64,000 bases of DNA from Patagioenas fasciata (GCF_037038585.1 NC_092560.1:83552049-83616048), one strand, 5' to 3'; counted from the first letter of the stretch, positions 44,931-57,099 are shown. Notes: generated by a model from the sequence alone, not told the origin. Numbers and translations are program-made.

Positions 44931-45442
44931 CCATCCTCGAAGATGTTGCTCTTTCCTCCAGCGAAGTGGATGGACCTTTAATAGCACAGTTAATTAGCGC
45001 TTTGTTTTATTTTTGTTTTAATCAGCTTCTGCTGCACCCGAAAGACTTTTCATATTTTCCCCTCTAGGACCAGCGAGAGGATATTGGAAAATCTCGTTGG
45101 CCTTTGACCGCTCCAGATGCCCGATGGGCTCGGCGTGGTTGGCGCAGCATTGCTTTGCCTCCAGCCACTTCCACCCGTGTGAAACAGCGACTTGTTTTGC
45201 TGAGGCATGTTTTGGGGAAAAAAGAAAGGTTTGGATGTGACCGAATAAGCATCTTGAATATTTCCTTGAAATCCTTTCACCTCTGAGGCATCAGAATGAC
45301 TTTGGAAAGCAACCAGAGCAAACAATCCCCATTGTCTCACAGAAACGCCGGTCCTGGCTCTCTGCTGGGCAGCATCACCCCGTTGGGTCTCCACCTTGTT
45401 TCCGGACATAAACCCTTGTCCGCTCGCCAAATCCTGGACTAG

Positions 45443-45555
45443 ATTACTATTACTATTACTATTACTATTACTATTACTATTACTATTACTATTACTATTA
45501 CTATTACTATTACTATTACTATTACTATTACTATTACTATTATTGCTATTATTGC

Positions 45556-45592
<37 letters not shown>

Positions 45593-45593
45593 T
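45443..45593. repeat. TTACTA / ATT microsatellite
   Basis: About 16 perfect TTACTA hexamers, two TATTGCTAT variants, then an (ATT)n run of about 15 units. The poly-Leu (plus) and Asn/Ser (minus) frames are repeat translations. Confidence 0.95.
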
Positions 45594-45599
45594 CCACTG

Positions 45600-46312
45600 T
45601 TGCACCTCTTGGGTTTACTCATTTTCCTTGAAACCCATCCTAGGTGCAAGACTCTCGAATGTCTTCCGATCTGAAGCGCAGCTGGGAATTGCACCCCTTG
45701 TACCTCAACGAGGAAAACTCCAACAAAGCAACAGCCACCATGATTTGTGAAATATGGACCTTTGCACAAGGTACACCCGTGTGCTCAGAGCTCCATTCTT
45801 GTGAGGAAAGCTGGATTGCTTCTCAGCATCTGTGGAAACCCCAGCGTGAGCATGGTCAGTGTCCTGCTGGGCCACAAATAAGGAGAAAATAGAGATGGGT
45901 GCCCTGAGGGTAAGGACATTTCTGCCCTTCAGAGTGACTTGACCAGTCTGCTTTACTAGATGACAAATTGTAACGGCATTTTTCAAAATAAGCATCAGTT
46001 TTCAAGAGCAACAGTTATAGTACTAAAATGGACCTCTTAATTAGACACCAAAATATTACATACAGTTCTTCTTTTCTAGGAATGGCTGATCAGCTCAACC
46101 AATGTGAATTGCTAAAAGCTGCACAGCCTTTTCCAACTGTAACGATCGTGACCTAAGAGCAAGAGCAGGGATCTTCATATTTGCTTCATACTGGATAATC
46201 CAAAAGATGATGAGTTACTGTTGTCAGCACTGATTCGGACTAAATACCCTCTGAATTAACTTCTGTCTCAGCTCAATGTGCAAAGGAGCAGAAAGAATTT
46301 ATATCACAGATC
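45600..46312. other. Intergenic single-copy DNA
   Basis: Unique sequence with no recognisable feature. Open frames are under 100 codons. Confidence 0.45.
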
Positions 46313-46314
46313 CA

Positions 46315-46482
46315 TAGAATCATTCAGTTGGAAGAGACCCTCAAGGTCATCGAGTCCAACCACTAACCCAACACTAAACCACGTCTCTGAGAACATCATC
46401 TATGCGTCTTTTAAACCCCTCCAAGGGTGGTGACCCTACCACGTCCTTGGGCAGCCTGTTCCAATGCCCAACAACCGTGCAA
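46315..46482 (-). mobile_element. CR1 LINE 3' fragment
   Basis: Reverse-oriented third-subfamily CR1: TAGAATCATTCAGTTGGAAG, AGACCCTCAAGGTCATCGAG and TTGGGCAGCCTGTTCCAATG. It is more diverged than its relatives. Confidence 0.85.
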
Positions 46483-46484
46483 CT

Positions 46485-47745
46485 GTTCAAGGACAGGTTT
46501 ACAGAAACTTTTGCAGATCAAGGCACTTTTGATGTCCCCAGACAAGCAGCCATGAGCTCTCCCTTCCCATGCTCTTCACCAACAGGGACATGGTGCCCAA
46601 CAACGCAGCAGAGGTGTTGGGTGTAGCTCTGCCCAAGCCGCCATGCTCACAAGGAAGGTCGGCATCATTCTAAATTGCTCTACAAATATTTGGCATGAAC
46701 CACAGAAGGGTGGTGCATCAAGCTGCAACAAGAAATTGGCATTTCTTTTCCCAATATAAAGAGTACTTTAAAGAAGAAGTGCACAGCCCCACCAGTATAT
46801 GATCATATGGAAATATAGCTGTATGTGAATAAGGTACAGAAAAACACCATTATGAAATAGTTAGGCTGTTCCAGAATTGAGTCCAGGAAAGGTGAATATA
46901 CAGTTTGCTCTTTTCTGTTTCGTACACCGGCTAATTGGTCTTGCAAACAGTGTTTTTATTGACTTGGCACCAGCCTTTTCTTTAATGGGTTCCTGAAAAG
47001 TTTTGCTCTCAACCATTCGCGTTTGGAGTTAATCACTGATGTTTGCAGAGCCCGAGTCCTCGTTGATGCAAGTGGTCTTTGCTCTGTGGACTTCGGGAAG
47101 TCCTCGCCCGGGCCAAGGTTTGCAGCGCACGGCCATTATGCTGCATTTGCTACATTAGCATGTGTTCGTAAGTACGAAAAAGCTGAACATCAATATCTAA
47201 TTCATTTTTTGGGGATGAAGTGCATCTAATCTAAAAAGCAACAGTTTACAGGAATGCCCAGTGCATTTCTTCCATGGCTGCTGGGAAACCAGGAGTCTGT
47301 TGGAGTCCTTCATGGAGAAGGTTTCAAGATAACAGGGCAATGTCTGCTGTAAGGCCTCCAAGCCTGGCTCTTCGGGAAGTAAACAAAAATTCATTTGCAC
47401 AGGGAAAAGTCTCTTATCCTTTCCTAACATCACAGCATTTGCTGTCCAGATTCAGAAAAGAAATGGGGAATACTTATTAAATTAAATGCCAGGGAATAAG
47501 GCACATAGTAGGGCTTGTTTTTAAGGAGAAGCTGACGCGCACAACCTGTATAGTAATTTTAATTATTATGGCATAACTCCTACATCTAGCACCCTCTTCT
47601 AGCATGCAGGTGATGTTATTGTGCTTCTAAAGAAGACAAGAACACACCTATTGTCCACATGTGGCTGGTTGTGGTTAAGCAATGAAGTCACAGACCCCTT
47701 AACTCATGAAAAGTCAAATCACTGACAGTCAAATGCCACCACGGC
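46485..47745. other. Intergenic single-copy DNA
   Basis: AT-rich unique sequence without a recognisable gene, RNA or transposon. Confidence 0.45.
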
Positions 47746-47750
47746 CACCT

Positions 47751-48096
47751 CTGCCCCATGTCCCTGAGAACCTCATCTGTGTGTCTGTCCAACCCCTCCA
47801 GGGATGGTGACTCCAGCACTGCCCTGGGCAGCCTGTTCCAATGCCCCACAGCCCTTTGGGGAAGAAACTGTTCCCCACTTCCAACCTCAACCTCCCCTGG
47901 TGCAACTTGAGGCCGTTTCTTTGTGTCCCTGTCTCCCCTCAGCTCCTGTTCTCCAGCTGAACCCCCCAGGTCCCTCAGCCGCTCCCATCACACTTGTGCT
48001 CCAGCCCCTTCCCCAGCTCCGTTCCCTTCTCTCCACTCGCTCCAGCACCTCAAGGCCTTTCTTGGCACCCAAAACTGCCCCCAGGATTCGAGGTAC
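47751..48096 (-). mobile_element. CR1 LINE fragment lacking its 3' tail
   Basis: Reverse-oriented third-subfamily CR1 starting at CTGCCCCATGTCCCTGAGAA. It continues through CACTCGCTCCAGCACCTCAA to CCCCCAGGATTCGAGGT. The terminal repeat and the adjoining 60 or so bases are missing, unlike the close relative at 50336. Confidence 0.9.
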
Positions 48097-48099
48097 GAA

Positions 48100-50334
48100 T
48101 TGTAGATCTGGCCTACGAGGGGAGCAGCGATGGGAGGATGATAATGATGCGGGCTGCTCGATTCCCCAGCAAAATACAATCCTAACCCTGTCACCCGGCG
48201 GTCGCCTCTCGCAGAGGAGCAGCTCCTCTGGCGCTGAAGCACAGTCACAGACCTTTTGAACACAGGATCACTCAGCCCCTGCAGTTGTCCTTGTTCGCAT
48301 GTAACAGCACACGGAGAGGTGAATGGGGCCAGACAAGTCCCTTCCCCGAGAGCCTGCGGGTTTGAAGGTGACACGAGTGCACCGTCCCCGTCCCCCGACC
48401 AGGTGGTTTGAATAAGTTATGGGCTAAAAATCTGGAACATTTGTTCTCGTGCATATTAACGGTGAACCCTGGGTGCCGATGTTTATCTAACCAGGCCATT
48501 TAAATAATTGGGAGGCGTACGAGCGAGTTCAAAGCCACCAGCTAAGCCGTGTCACCTTCTCCTGCCCTTAATTGTGTGTCAAGCAAGGCAACCTCCGTCA
48601 GGTCTTCAGCCTCATGGGTTGTGTTGCAGCAGCTTCAAAGACCTTTGTGAATGGACACAAGGTACTGTGCTCAGAAACACACCTGCCCCATGGAAATAAG
48701 CAGGAAAGAATTGTACAAAACTGGTTTTTTTCACCCTATTTCTTTAGATAAACTGGAATTGCTGTTTCTTTGGCAAGCACTGATGGACCACATGCAAACC
48801 CTGCCGTCCCTTTTTACTCTCTGCAGCCGTGTGGCAGCTGCAATGGTCCTGATAATTCAAACATCTCACACTTCAGGAAGGTCCCCAATGGCAAAAAAAG
48901 AAATATATTTTAATTAAAGTAGCTCAGACAGAGTCTCTCCAGCTCGCTCCTTAGATGCTGGTTTTACAAAGGGCATTTGTTTATAAGGCTCAGCTGGATT
49001 TTTCTTAAGAAGTTCCCTAAGCATTTCAGTTGCCATCTGTGCACCATTGTTGTTCAAGTGCATTAGCAGAACTTCCCCGGTTCAATCTAAATTGATAACT
49101 TTATCCAGTCTCCACTTAATATCACCATAGAGCAGCTGCTTGCGGAGTTGTTTAATCTCCATTAGAGCGCTTTGGGTAAAATCCAAGCTCGCATCCATAT
49201 GAAAGCCTGACACAAGGAAGATGCTGCACCTTGGCAGGGCTTTCCAGGCCAGGGGTGTCTGAGGCCGTTCGGAGCTGGATATTTAATATTAGCCTGAAAA
49301 ACAGGCTGGCTGTGGGTCTCCCTGGAGACCTTGTGTTGCATAAGGAGACGATTCCTCTCTCCTCAGTGTGTTTTTGCACCCCCAGTTTATTTTTTCCGTC
49401 CGAAATTCGTTTTGTGAGATGCTGAGATTGCCGCGGTGCCGAAGCCGGGAAGGAGAGCTGGTGTTTATTCAAGGAAATACGCTCTATGAAAGCCTTTCTC
49501 TTAATCATCTCAAGTGCTTCTGAAGGGATATATGTTGCACCTTGTTTTGTCTGCAGGCAATGAAATGTGCATGGTTAGGCTTACTTTAAATGATGTCTGA
49601 TAGAGAAATGGAATCTAGATTATTTTTAAATCTCCTTATTTTCTTTCTACATCTTCCCATACATCCGTCTCTGCTGACAGCTGGGGTGAAATGCCCATCA
49701 CAGAGGCTCCTCTCCAAGGTTTATTGCAGGGAAGAGAAATTATTTTCTGGGGTAACATTTGCATAGTAGAGAAAAGAACGAGTTCTGCCCTTCATTCCTT
49801 GAGAATTTTTCATCAAGCCAATAAAACAGACATGAAGTATCAAGCTTCCTCAGTGTCAGTGTCTCAGTCCTCTCATTGAGTGTAATACTGTTGGGATTAC
49901 AGCCAGAAATCACTCTTTTGCGTGACCCACTGCTTCAGGAGAACGATTACCCCCTGTAACACAGCTGTTTTTCCTTTGTGCTCTGACCCTACCAAAGCCA
50001 ACAGCAGTTTTATCATTTATCTTGAAGGATTCTGTATTACCATCTACATTAGGTTTTGGCTAGGCTGTTTCTAACAGACCTTTAATTTAAAGTAACTTAC
50101 CTGGATTTCAGCCAGCTGCTATTATCATCCCACCTTGAGAAAGTCTGTCCTTACCAAGCCACGTGTCCCATCAGGAAAGGGCAAAAAAGCAGCTCACGGG
50201 TGCAGGGTGCTGCTGCCCAGCCGAAGCAGCGAGGAACCCAAATTTCCCTTGTTCCCTGCGGCCAACGGGAATGATGAAGGTAGAGCAACCATTATGGACC
50301 AGCCTCTCGTCACAGGACAGCGTGGTGGGCTGTA
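48100..50334. other. Intergenic single-copy DNA
   Basis: Unique sequence with no recognisable gene or repeat. Confidence 0.45.
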
Positions 50335-50335
50335 A

Positions 50336-50766
50336 TATAGAATCATAGAATCATTTCGGTTGGAAAAGACCCTCAAGATCATGGAGTCCAACCATTAACC
50401 CACCCCTGGCACTGCCCCATGTTCCTGAGAACCTCATCTCTGTGTCTGTTCAACCCCTCCAGGGACGGTGACTCCAGCACTGCCCTGGGCAGCCTGTTCC
50501 AATGCCCCACAGCCCTTTGGGGAAGAAATTGTTCCCCAGATCCAACCTCAACCTCCCCTGGCGCAACTTGAGGCCGTTTCTTTGTGTCCCTGTCTCCCCT
50601 CAGCTCCTGTTCTCCAGCTGAACCCCCCAGGTCCCTCAGCCGCTCCCATCACACTTGTGCTCCAGCCCCTTCCCCAGCTCCGTTCCCTTCTCTCCACTCG
50701 CTCCAGCACCTCAAGGCCTTTCTTGGCGTGAGGGGCCCAAACTGACCCCAGGATTCAAGGTGCAGC
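50336..50766 (-). mobile_element. CR1 LINE 3' region (third subfamily)
   Basis: Reverse-oriented CR1 with its tail: TAGAATCATAGAATCATTTC, GACCCTCAAGATCATGGAGT, CTGGGCAGCCTGTTCCAATG, CGTTCCCTTCTCTCCACTCG and ACCCCAGGATTCAAGGTGCA. It is nearly identical to 47751-48096 and to the inverted copy at 56735. Confidence 0.92.
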
Positions 50767-50767
50767 C

Positions 50768-51134
50768 AAACATAATATATAATAGAGTCCTATAGGGCCA
50801 AAAGTTGCACATTTTGGCTGGGATTAATTTATATTAATTTTAGCTGTCTGAAAATTAAACCCCAGAATGAAGTGATTACCCACACTTTAATTACAGACAG
50901 GACAGAGTCTTGGACATCTGGATCCAGGACCATGACCTCCACCAGAGAGAGAAGAGCCTTGCAGCATCACGGGGAGGTGGGAGCCAGACAGTCTCACACT
51001 TACAGAAGCTGCAGTTCCCACCATGAAACTTACATCGTTCCCCATGGACTCCACTTGCTGAGAGACAGGAGAGCTGCTTGGGAAAACATGACAGGAATCC
51101 ACAGCTTTTTGCTCCAAGTTTCTGAATAACTTTG
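50768..51134. other. Intergenic DNA between two CR1 copies
   Basis: Unique sequence with no supported feature. Confidence 0.5.
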
Positions 51135-51135
51135 A

Positions 51136-51403
51136 ATCATCACAGAATCACAGGACGGTTTAGGTTGGAATGGACCTTCCCAGCTCCCCCAGTGCCCCCC
51201 CTGCCATGACAGGGACATCTTCACCAGCTCAGGTTGCTCAGAGCCCCGTCCAGCCTGGCCTGGGATGTCTCCAGGGATGGTTCAGCCACCACCTCTCTGC
51301 CCAACCTGGGCCAGGCTCTCACCACCCTCAGGGACAACAATTTCTTCCTCATGTCCAGCCTGAATCTCCCTCCTTTAGTTTAAAACCATCACCCCTTGTC
51401 CTA
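51136..51403 (-). mobile_element. CR1 LINE 3' fragment
   Basis: Reverse-oriented: CACAGAATCACAGGACGGTT, CAGCTCCCCCAGTGCCCCCC, CACCACCCTCAGGGACAACA, ending at CACCCCTTGTCCTA. It is almost identical to 35.3 and 44.2 kb over about 225 bp but truncated at a different point. Confidence 0.92.
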
Positions 51404-51404
51404 C

Positions 51405-53350
51405 CTCGGCCTTGCTGAGTCCATTACCCACATTAAGAGACTTCCCCCCCAAAAACCCGCTCCCATCCCAGCACCGACCCCGCATCACCACGCACCATAA
51501 GGATGAGCAGGAGCCTGGCGCGAGTGGGAAACCATCCACGCATCCCGCAGGCCCGGCTCCAGGCATTAATGTTATCAAATTACAGCTGACGAGGGCAGAT
51601 TAATGCGCAGCGTGCCCTGCGCCGCTGGAGGAGCTACCGTGATCAGCGCGGTGGGGAGAAAAATCACGGGGTTATTTGGTGTGAGCTCAGGGATGCAATA
51701 AAGGAAACAATGAATACAGAGTGGGGTGTTTTATGGGTGCGGGGAATGCGGTTCCCCCCCCACTAATTGAGGAAAATATAATGGAATAAAAAAATGCTTT
51801 AAGAAATATTTGTTTGTCCCAGTGGCGGCTTTCCAGCAAGGATTTAGCATGAGATTTACCAACACCTTTCACAAAGGGTGAAACACGGGAAGATGAAGCA
51901 GCTCAGGCCAGATCCACCCTAGGATGGGTTAGGGTTAGGGTTAGGATGCTGATGGGGGGACCCCATCCATTATCTTTCTGCTGGACCCCAGCAGCAATTG
52001 AGCAGCGATTGAGCAACAGGAAGAAACGTGGGCTTGGCAATGAGAGATTTTGGGACAACTCAAAAAGCGGTAGGCCCTTGTTGGAAGATATAAAGTCCCC
52101 GTCTAGCCGGGCAGCATTGCGGTGGGCTTTCTGTGTGCCAGAGCGTGAGATTTGATCGTTCAAACAGAATGAGAGGACGTTCGCTTCGCTTGCAGCGAGC
52201 ATTTGTCAGGCTGGAGGGCATTGCTCAGGGGTGTGTTGACAACAAAAATAAGATTATTCAGCGTTTCCGTGGCGTTTTACGTTTTCAAGATGCCTTTCAG
52301 GCACTGGCCAGACATTAAGCATGAGCTAATCTTTTGTTAGAGCTCTTCTGCGGCCGTTAGATGGGATTAGGACTCAACTTGGGTGGATATTGAAAAAAAT
52401 AAAGAAAAAAGAATAAATTAAAAATATTCAAGTGATTTTAACGAATTCAAAAGGGCCCACGGCGTGGTCCATGTGTTATGAACAATAATGAGCACTCACA
52501 CACTTCTCATGGGGCTTGCAAGAATATCCCGGGTGATGCTGAGTAAATGCAATTCCAAATTACTCGAAGTGGTGGCAAAATCAGGAGTGTGACCAAACCC
52601 AAATGTTTGCACCTCGTCTGAGCAGCGTGTTGCCCCACACAGACTTCGGGACCTGTCTTTGCTGAAGGATGGACGGTGACTGCTGTTGTCACCCAGCACT
52701 GGTCCCAGCAGAGGGGACAGGGGTCCAGGTGGAGGTGCGTGAGTCACCTGGGTGGTTTGGGATAAATCCCTGAAATCTTGGTCCAACATCTGCAAAGCGT
52801 GGATGAAATCACTTCCATAACACACAGGGATTCTGGAAAATGCTCATACTCAATAATAAGGGTTTTACACAGACCCTAGCTGATGAGTGATGAGGTGAAT
52901 TGGCACTGTAGATTCGCTGTAGATTGTTTTTTGGTGTCTTTAGTGGGTTCTTGCATAAATGGCATCATGTGGTTGTGGGGTCAGCAGTGCCCATGGGTGG
53001 GACAGTTGCTGGGTGGTCACTCTACAGGGCAGTTTTCTCATAAATGGTTTTTGTTCATGGGGATCATCCGGTTTCAACATCTCCCTGGACCACATGCCAG
53101 CCCAGATGTGCTCCAAGCGTCCCCAACAGGGAGGGGAACGTTGTCCCCTCCTGGCAGCCCTGGGAAGGTTCTCAGCAGCTTCAGGAAGCCACTATTTCCT
53201 TCAATGAGTAATGGCCCAAGGAACCTCGCTTTTGGGTTCAGTGTTTTCAAAACAGAAGTCAAAGACCATTAGTAACTTCCCCAAGCCGGAGCACGACTGT
53301 GTATTGCCACACAACTGACCACAAAATGACTTTATAAGGCTGGAGGTGGC
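51405..53350. other. Intergenic single-copy DNA with a telomere-like motif
   Basis: Unique sequence apart from the short telomere-type repeat at 51926-51945. No gene is seen. Confidence 0.45.
51926..51945 (+). repeat. Short interstitial telomere-type repeat
   Basis: Just over three perfect tandem copies of GGGTTA with no degenerate flanking copies. Confidence 0.8.
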
Positions 53351-53354
53351 GTCG

Positions 53355-53465
53355 TCCAGGATGAAGCAACTTGCCCGGCGCGACATGGGATGTCAGTGGA
53401 GATGCTGGGAGCTGGCTCAGGAGATCTGGGTACAGAGCCCAGTCCTTTAACCACAGTCCTTTCCT
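53355..53465. mobile_element. Possible ancient MIR-type SINE remnant
   Basis: GAAGCAACTTGCCCGGCGCG, CTGGGTACAGAGCCCAGTCC and TTTAACCACAGTCC are in the order of a MIR-like SINE 3' half (the acttgcccaaggtcaca ... gtgctctaaccact type). It is diverged and tentative. Confidence 0.4.
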
Positions 53466-53469
53466 TCCT

Positions 53470-54750
53470 CTGATGTTCCCACAGAAGGGCTGCTCTGTGG
53501 AGATGCTCTGGGAAGCAATGTAGCACTGAGCTACTCCCGGTGAGCTTCACCGTGGAAATGATGGTCAGCACCGACCCCAAGGAGAACACGGGATGGGGCT
53601 CCTCAGCATCACGGGGCTGCTTGATGTCCTCGGACCCACAGCTCAGGGGTTCGGGCATCACTTCCAAGCGGGTTACGCTGACCAGCGCGATCCCCCATGA
53701 GTGGTTCCGTGCACCCCAGCACACATCGCTCCGTGGTCCCACCTGGCTGGAAGATGCTGGTCCCACCGGCGCCGGCGATGAAATGGATGGAGAGGAGCAG
53801 GAGGGCCGTGTGCTCTATCATTCCCAGCCAGAGGACTGCCAAGAGGAAAAGCACTTTCCGTAAAGTGGGCGCTGTTACCAGCTTGTTTGCTGGAATTGCT
53901 TGAGTGGTAATTACGCTCCCTTAATATTGACATATTTAAATAGTTTTCGAGCATAATAAGAGTCTTGACCTCTCCTCCGCCTTTTCCAAATTTCCGTGGC
54001 AAGCTTTCACTTTGAACAAGGGATTATCTGGAGGGGTGTGACTTGCCCATGTCTTGTTTATTGCACGGCACGTCCAGATGTTTTGCTCCTGCGCGTGGTG
54101 CCTTTGGATGTGCTGAATATTTGATGGCGCACAGCCCTGTAAAGGAGCTACAGACATCCCTCATGCAGAAAAAATATATACACATTTCCATCGTGCTGCT
54201 TCTTGTAGGAGTTTGTGGGTCACAACCCCCGGCTGATGCCTGGACCCCAACGGGATAACGTGCAGTGGCGTCAGCATCAGTCCCGCAACATTTGCCTTTC
54301 ATTTGTTATGTGTCAGAAACCCTGAGACACTTTGTACCCAGTGTGGCGGCCAAAAAAAGACCGTTCCCTTCTTACGCTGTTTCGTGCGTGGGCCACTCTC
54401 ATGAATGCTGCAAAAGGAGGGGTTTTTTTCCTTTTTCCCAGAAAAAAACATCTCACACTAAACACATGGTAGGAATCTGGGTTACTTAATGCCCCTAGCG
54501 GCCCCTCCAGTTTCCCCTGTCTGTGGAACATCTCCTGCGTGAATTTACCTTGGTGGATGCAGATACTCAAGTTTGGTACCTTTTCTCCCAAAAATACAAA
54601 TTCTCTTTTCTCCTATGCTACATTGCTGCGGTTGTCAGTCCATTTATCCCTCTGAGCATCCATCCAGAGAAATATTCAGGCATGGCTTATACAGACTCCT
54701 GCTCCTCCCAGCCCTGGGCAGGCTCTGGGAGGACTGGTCTTTGCCAACGT
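53470..54750. other. Intergenic single-copy DNA
   Basis: Unique sequence with several random open frames on both strands and no recognised product. Confidence 0.45.
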
Positions 54751-54754
54751 CTCC

Positions 54755-54870
54755 TTGGGTCCCACCAGAGCGGAGCAGAGGGACAGCATCCCCTCCCTGC
54801 ACCTGCTGCCCGCGCTGCTTGTGACGCAGCCCAAGATACAATTGGCTTCTGGGCTGCAGGCGATCCAACC
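54755..54870 (-). mobile_element. Internal CR1 LINE fragment
   Basis: GGGTCCCACCAGAGCGGAGC, AGAGGGACAGCATC, CCGCGCTGCTTGTGACGCAG and ATTGGCTTCTGGGCTGC match an internal CR1 segment upstream of the 3' end. Both ends of the element are missing. Confidence 0.75.
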
Positions 54871-54874
54871 TTGA

Positions 54875-55645
54875 GCCACGGGCACGTTTCACTTAAGCCA
54901 AACATCACATTGGCCAATTCGCTACTTGGCCCTGGGTCTAAAGAGAGAGGAGTTTCTCACCCTTGTTTTGTGAAAGCCAAAACAGGAAAAACTCGTGTGC
55001 ATGCCGCAAACCATCATAGCAAAGCTGGGCTGGAAAATGAGCAATTTCCCTGGAAATCTCTGTAAATGATGGAGGAAAGACTGCTCGTTCTTCCAAGGCT
55101 CTGGTTGGGTTGCATTTGCTTGCACAAAAGGGCGTGCATGTGTATTTTAATCTGCGTCAGAGGACTTTATGTACGTTGCCGATTAATACACAGAATCGCA
55201 TCAAAGAAATACCTGTCTGTCATCATCAGCGTATCCTCCCAGCGTGAACGATCTTGGCAAGACCTTGAGCAGGCCCAAGTGTCTCAGGCCAAGAGCCAAC
55301 AAAACGTTCAGGACAAGTTTTTTCACCTCCTCGTCCTTCATCATCTCCAGCTTGCTATCTCGAAGGTTGCTGTCAAGAGAGGAGAAAGCTCATAAGCAAA
55401 GACACTGAAAAATTGAAAGGGCAGCACTGCAAAGGCATCAATACAAATCCTAACCCCCGTCTCAAGCCTAACTCCCCTGCATCTGGCCTTGCACTGGGTG
55501 TGCATGGTGCCAAGCCGCCTAAATAAAGAGAGGCAATTTCTGGTCCTCCCAATGGGGTTGGCAGCACTTCTTGGGAGGAAGGGGTGGGAGATCACTGTTC
55601 CCAACTTCATGAGCCCCAGATTGTGGAGAGCTGGAGAAAAACCTG
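54875..55645. other. Intergenic single-copy DNA
   Basis: Unique sequence with no supported feature. Confidence 0.45.
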
Positions 55646-55649
55646 AGGT

Positions 55650-55792
55650 CATAGAATCACAGGATGGTTTGGGTTGAGGGGACCTTCCTGGCTCCCCCAG
55701 TGCCCCCCCTGCCATGAGCAGGGACATCTTCACCAGCTCAGGTTGCTCAGAGCCCCGTCCAGCCTGGCCTGGGATGCCTCCAGGGATGGGGC
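55650..55792 (-). mobile_element. CR1 LINE 3' fragment
   Basis: Reverse-oriented: TCATAGAATCACAGGATGGT, GGTTGAGGGGACCTTCCTGG, TGCCATGAGCAGGGACATCT, ending near CCTCCAGGGATGG. Young-looking first subfamily. Confidence 0.9.
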
Positions 55793-55794
55793 AG

Positions 55795-56730
55795 GATTTG
55801 GGACGTTTCAGGGATGTTCTCCGTCCTACTCTCCCTTTTTTGGGGGATGGGTTAGGGCAAGGGTCTCCCATGGCGCGAGCAACAGCCGCCTCTGCTGACA
55901 GCTGCTGCTGGTGCCCACCAGTGAGGGGAAATAAGGGCTTTCCAGGACCAGGGTGTACATTTTTTGACCTGAAGACAACTATCATCCTCAAAGCTCATCA
56001 GAGCCAGTCCTGATGCTGAAAGACATCCATGCAAACACATTCTTTGCTCTGTGTTGGCTTGCCCAAGGCCATGGGGCAAGACACGGAATTTCAGGTCTAC
56101 GTTGGAGGGTCAGGCCTAGGCTGGAAAGAAGGCTTTAGGACTTGATGCTGGGGGACAAGCTGATTTGTCAGCCCTGGCGTGAGGAGCAGGGAAGGAGCAG
56201 ATTTATTCCTCGCTCTTAATTTCAGCGGGAGCAGAGGGTTATACAACAGCCAGGCAGATGGAAATGTCACAACAGCGAGCTTGGCAGCTGCACAAACACA
56301 ACTAATCTGCCCTCCTTTAGCGCTCGTAGCCACAACATAAACATAACGCGCCGCACAAGGTAATAGATGAGGTAAATCTGTCATCGGCAGCCTCATTACA
56401 CGGGATGCGCTGCCTCGCCGCCCGCGGCTCCCGCGCCCCAGCACCCTCCTGTCACCCCCCTGAAGCCCCAGTGTGGCCAGCTCGGCTGGTATGGCTCAAA
56501 CCAGCCTGGAAGAAGCTTGGCATCCCCCAAATATCTTGCCCTAAAAGTAGCTGAGATGCTACCAGTAGTCCATACTCACCCATCACTTCTTTATATATGT
56601 GATTTATTGTAGGGCACCCACCCAAACCCAGTGATGCCTCCAGTCATGGCCCTTCAACAGCTAGGGTGGTGACATAAAAGGGAGTCATCTTATAGATAGA
56701 ATAATGAATAATAATGGTTATAGCATTACC
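55795..56730. other. Intergenic single-copy DNA
   Basis: Unique sequence, GC-richer near 56400-56460. No gene is recognised. Confidence 0.45.
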
Positions 56731-56734
56731 AGGG

Positions 56735-57098
56735 AAGAGAACGGAGCTGGGGAAGGGGCTGGAGCACAAGTGTGATGGGAGCGGCTGAGGGACCTGGGGG
56801 GTTCAGCTGGAGAACAGGAGCTGAGGGGAGACAGGGACACAAAGAAACGGCCTCAAGTTGCGCCAGGGGAGGTTGAGGTTGGATGTGGGGAACAATTTCT
56901 TCCCCAAAGGGCTGTGGGGTATTGGAACAGGCTGCACAGGGCAGGGCTGGAGTCACCATCCCTGGAGGGGTTGGACAGACACAGAGATGAGGTTCCCAGG
57001 GACATGGGTTTAGAGGTTGACTTGGCCACATTGGGTTAATGGGTGGACCTGGTGATCTTCAAGGTCTTTTCCAACCAAAATGATTCTATGATTCTATG
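56735..57098 (+). mobile_element. CR1 LINE 3' region (third subfamily)
   Basis: Plus-strand CR1 from GAACGGAGCTGGGGAAGGGG through GTGATGGGAGCGGCTGAGGG and CAAGTTGCGCCAGGGGAGGT to the tail ATGATTCTATGATTCTATGT. It is an inverted near-copy of 50336-50766. Confidence 0.92.
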
Positions 57099-57099
57099 T

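Noticed and set aside
45050-45769. Asn/Ser-repeat and poly-Leu frames
   Set aside because: Translations of the TTACTA/ATT microsatellite.
47804-48259. 151-codon plus-strand frame
   Set aside because: It lies largely in a reverse-oriented CR1 fragment. The same peptide recurs at 50468 and, inverted, near 56726-57031.
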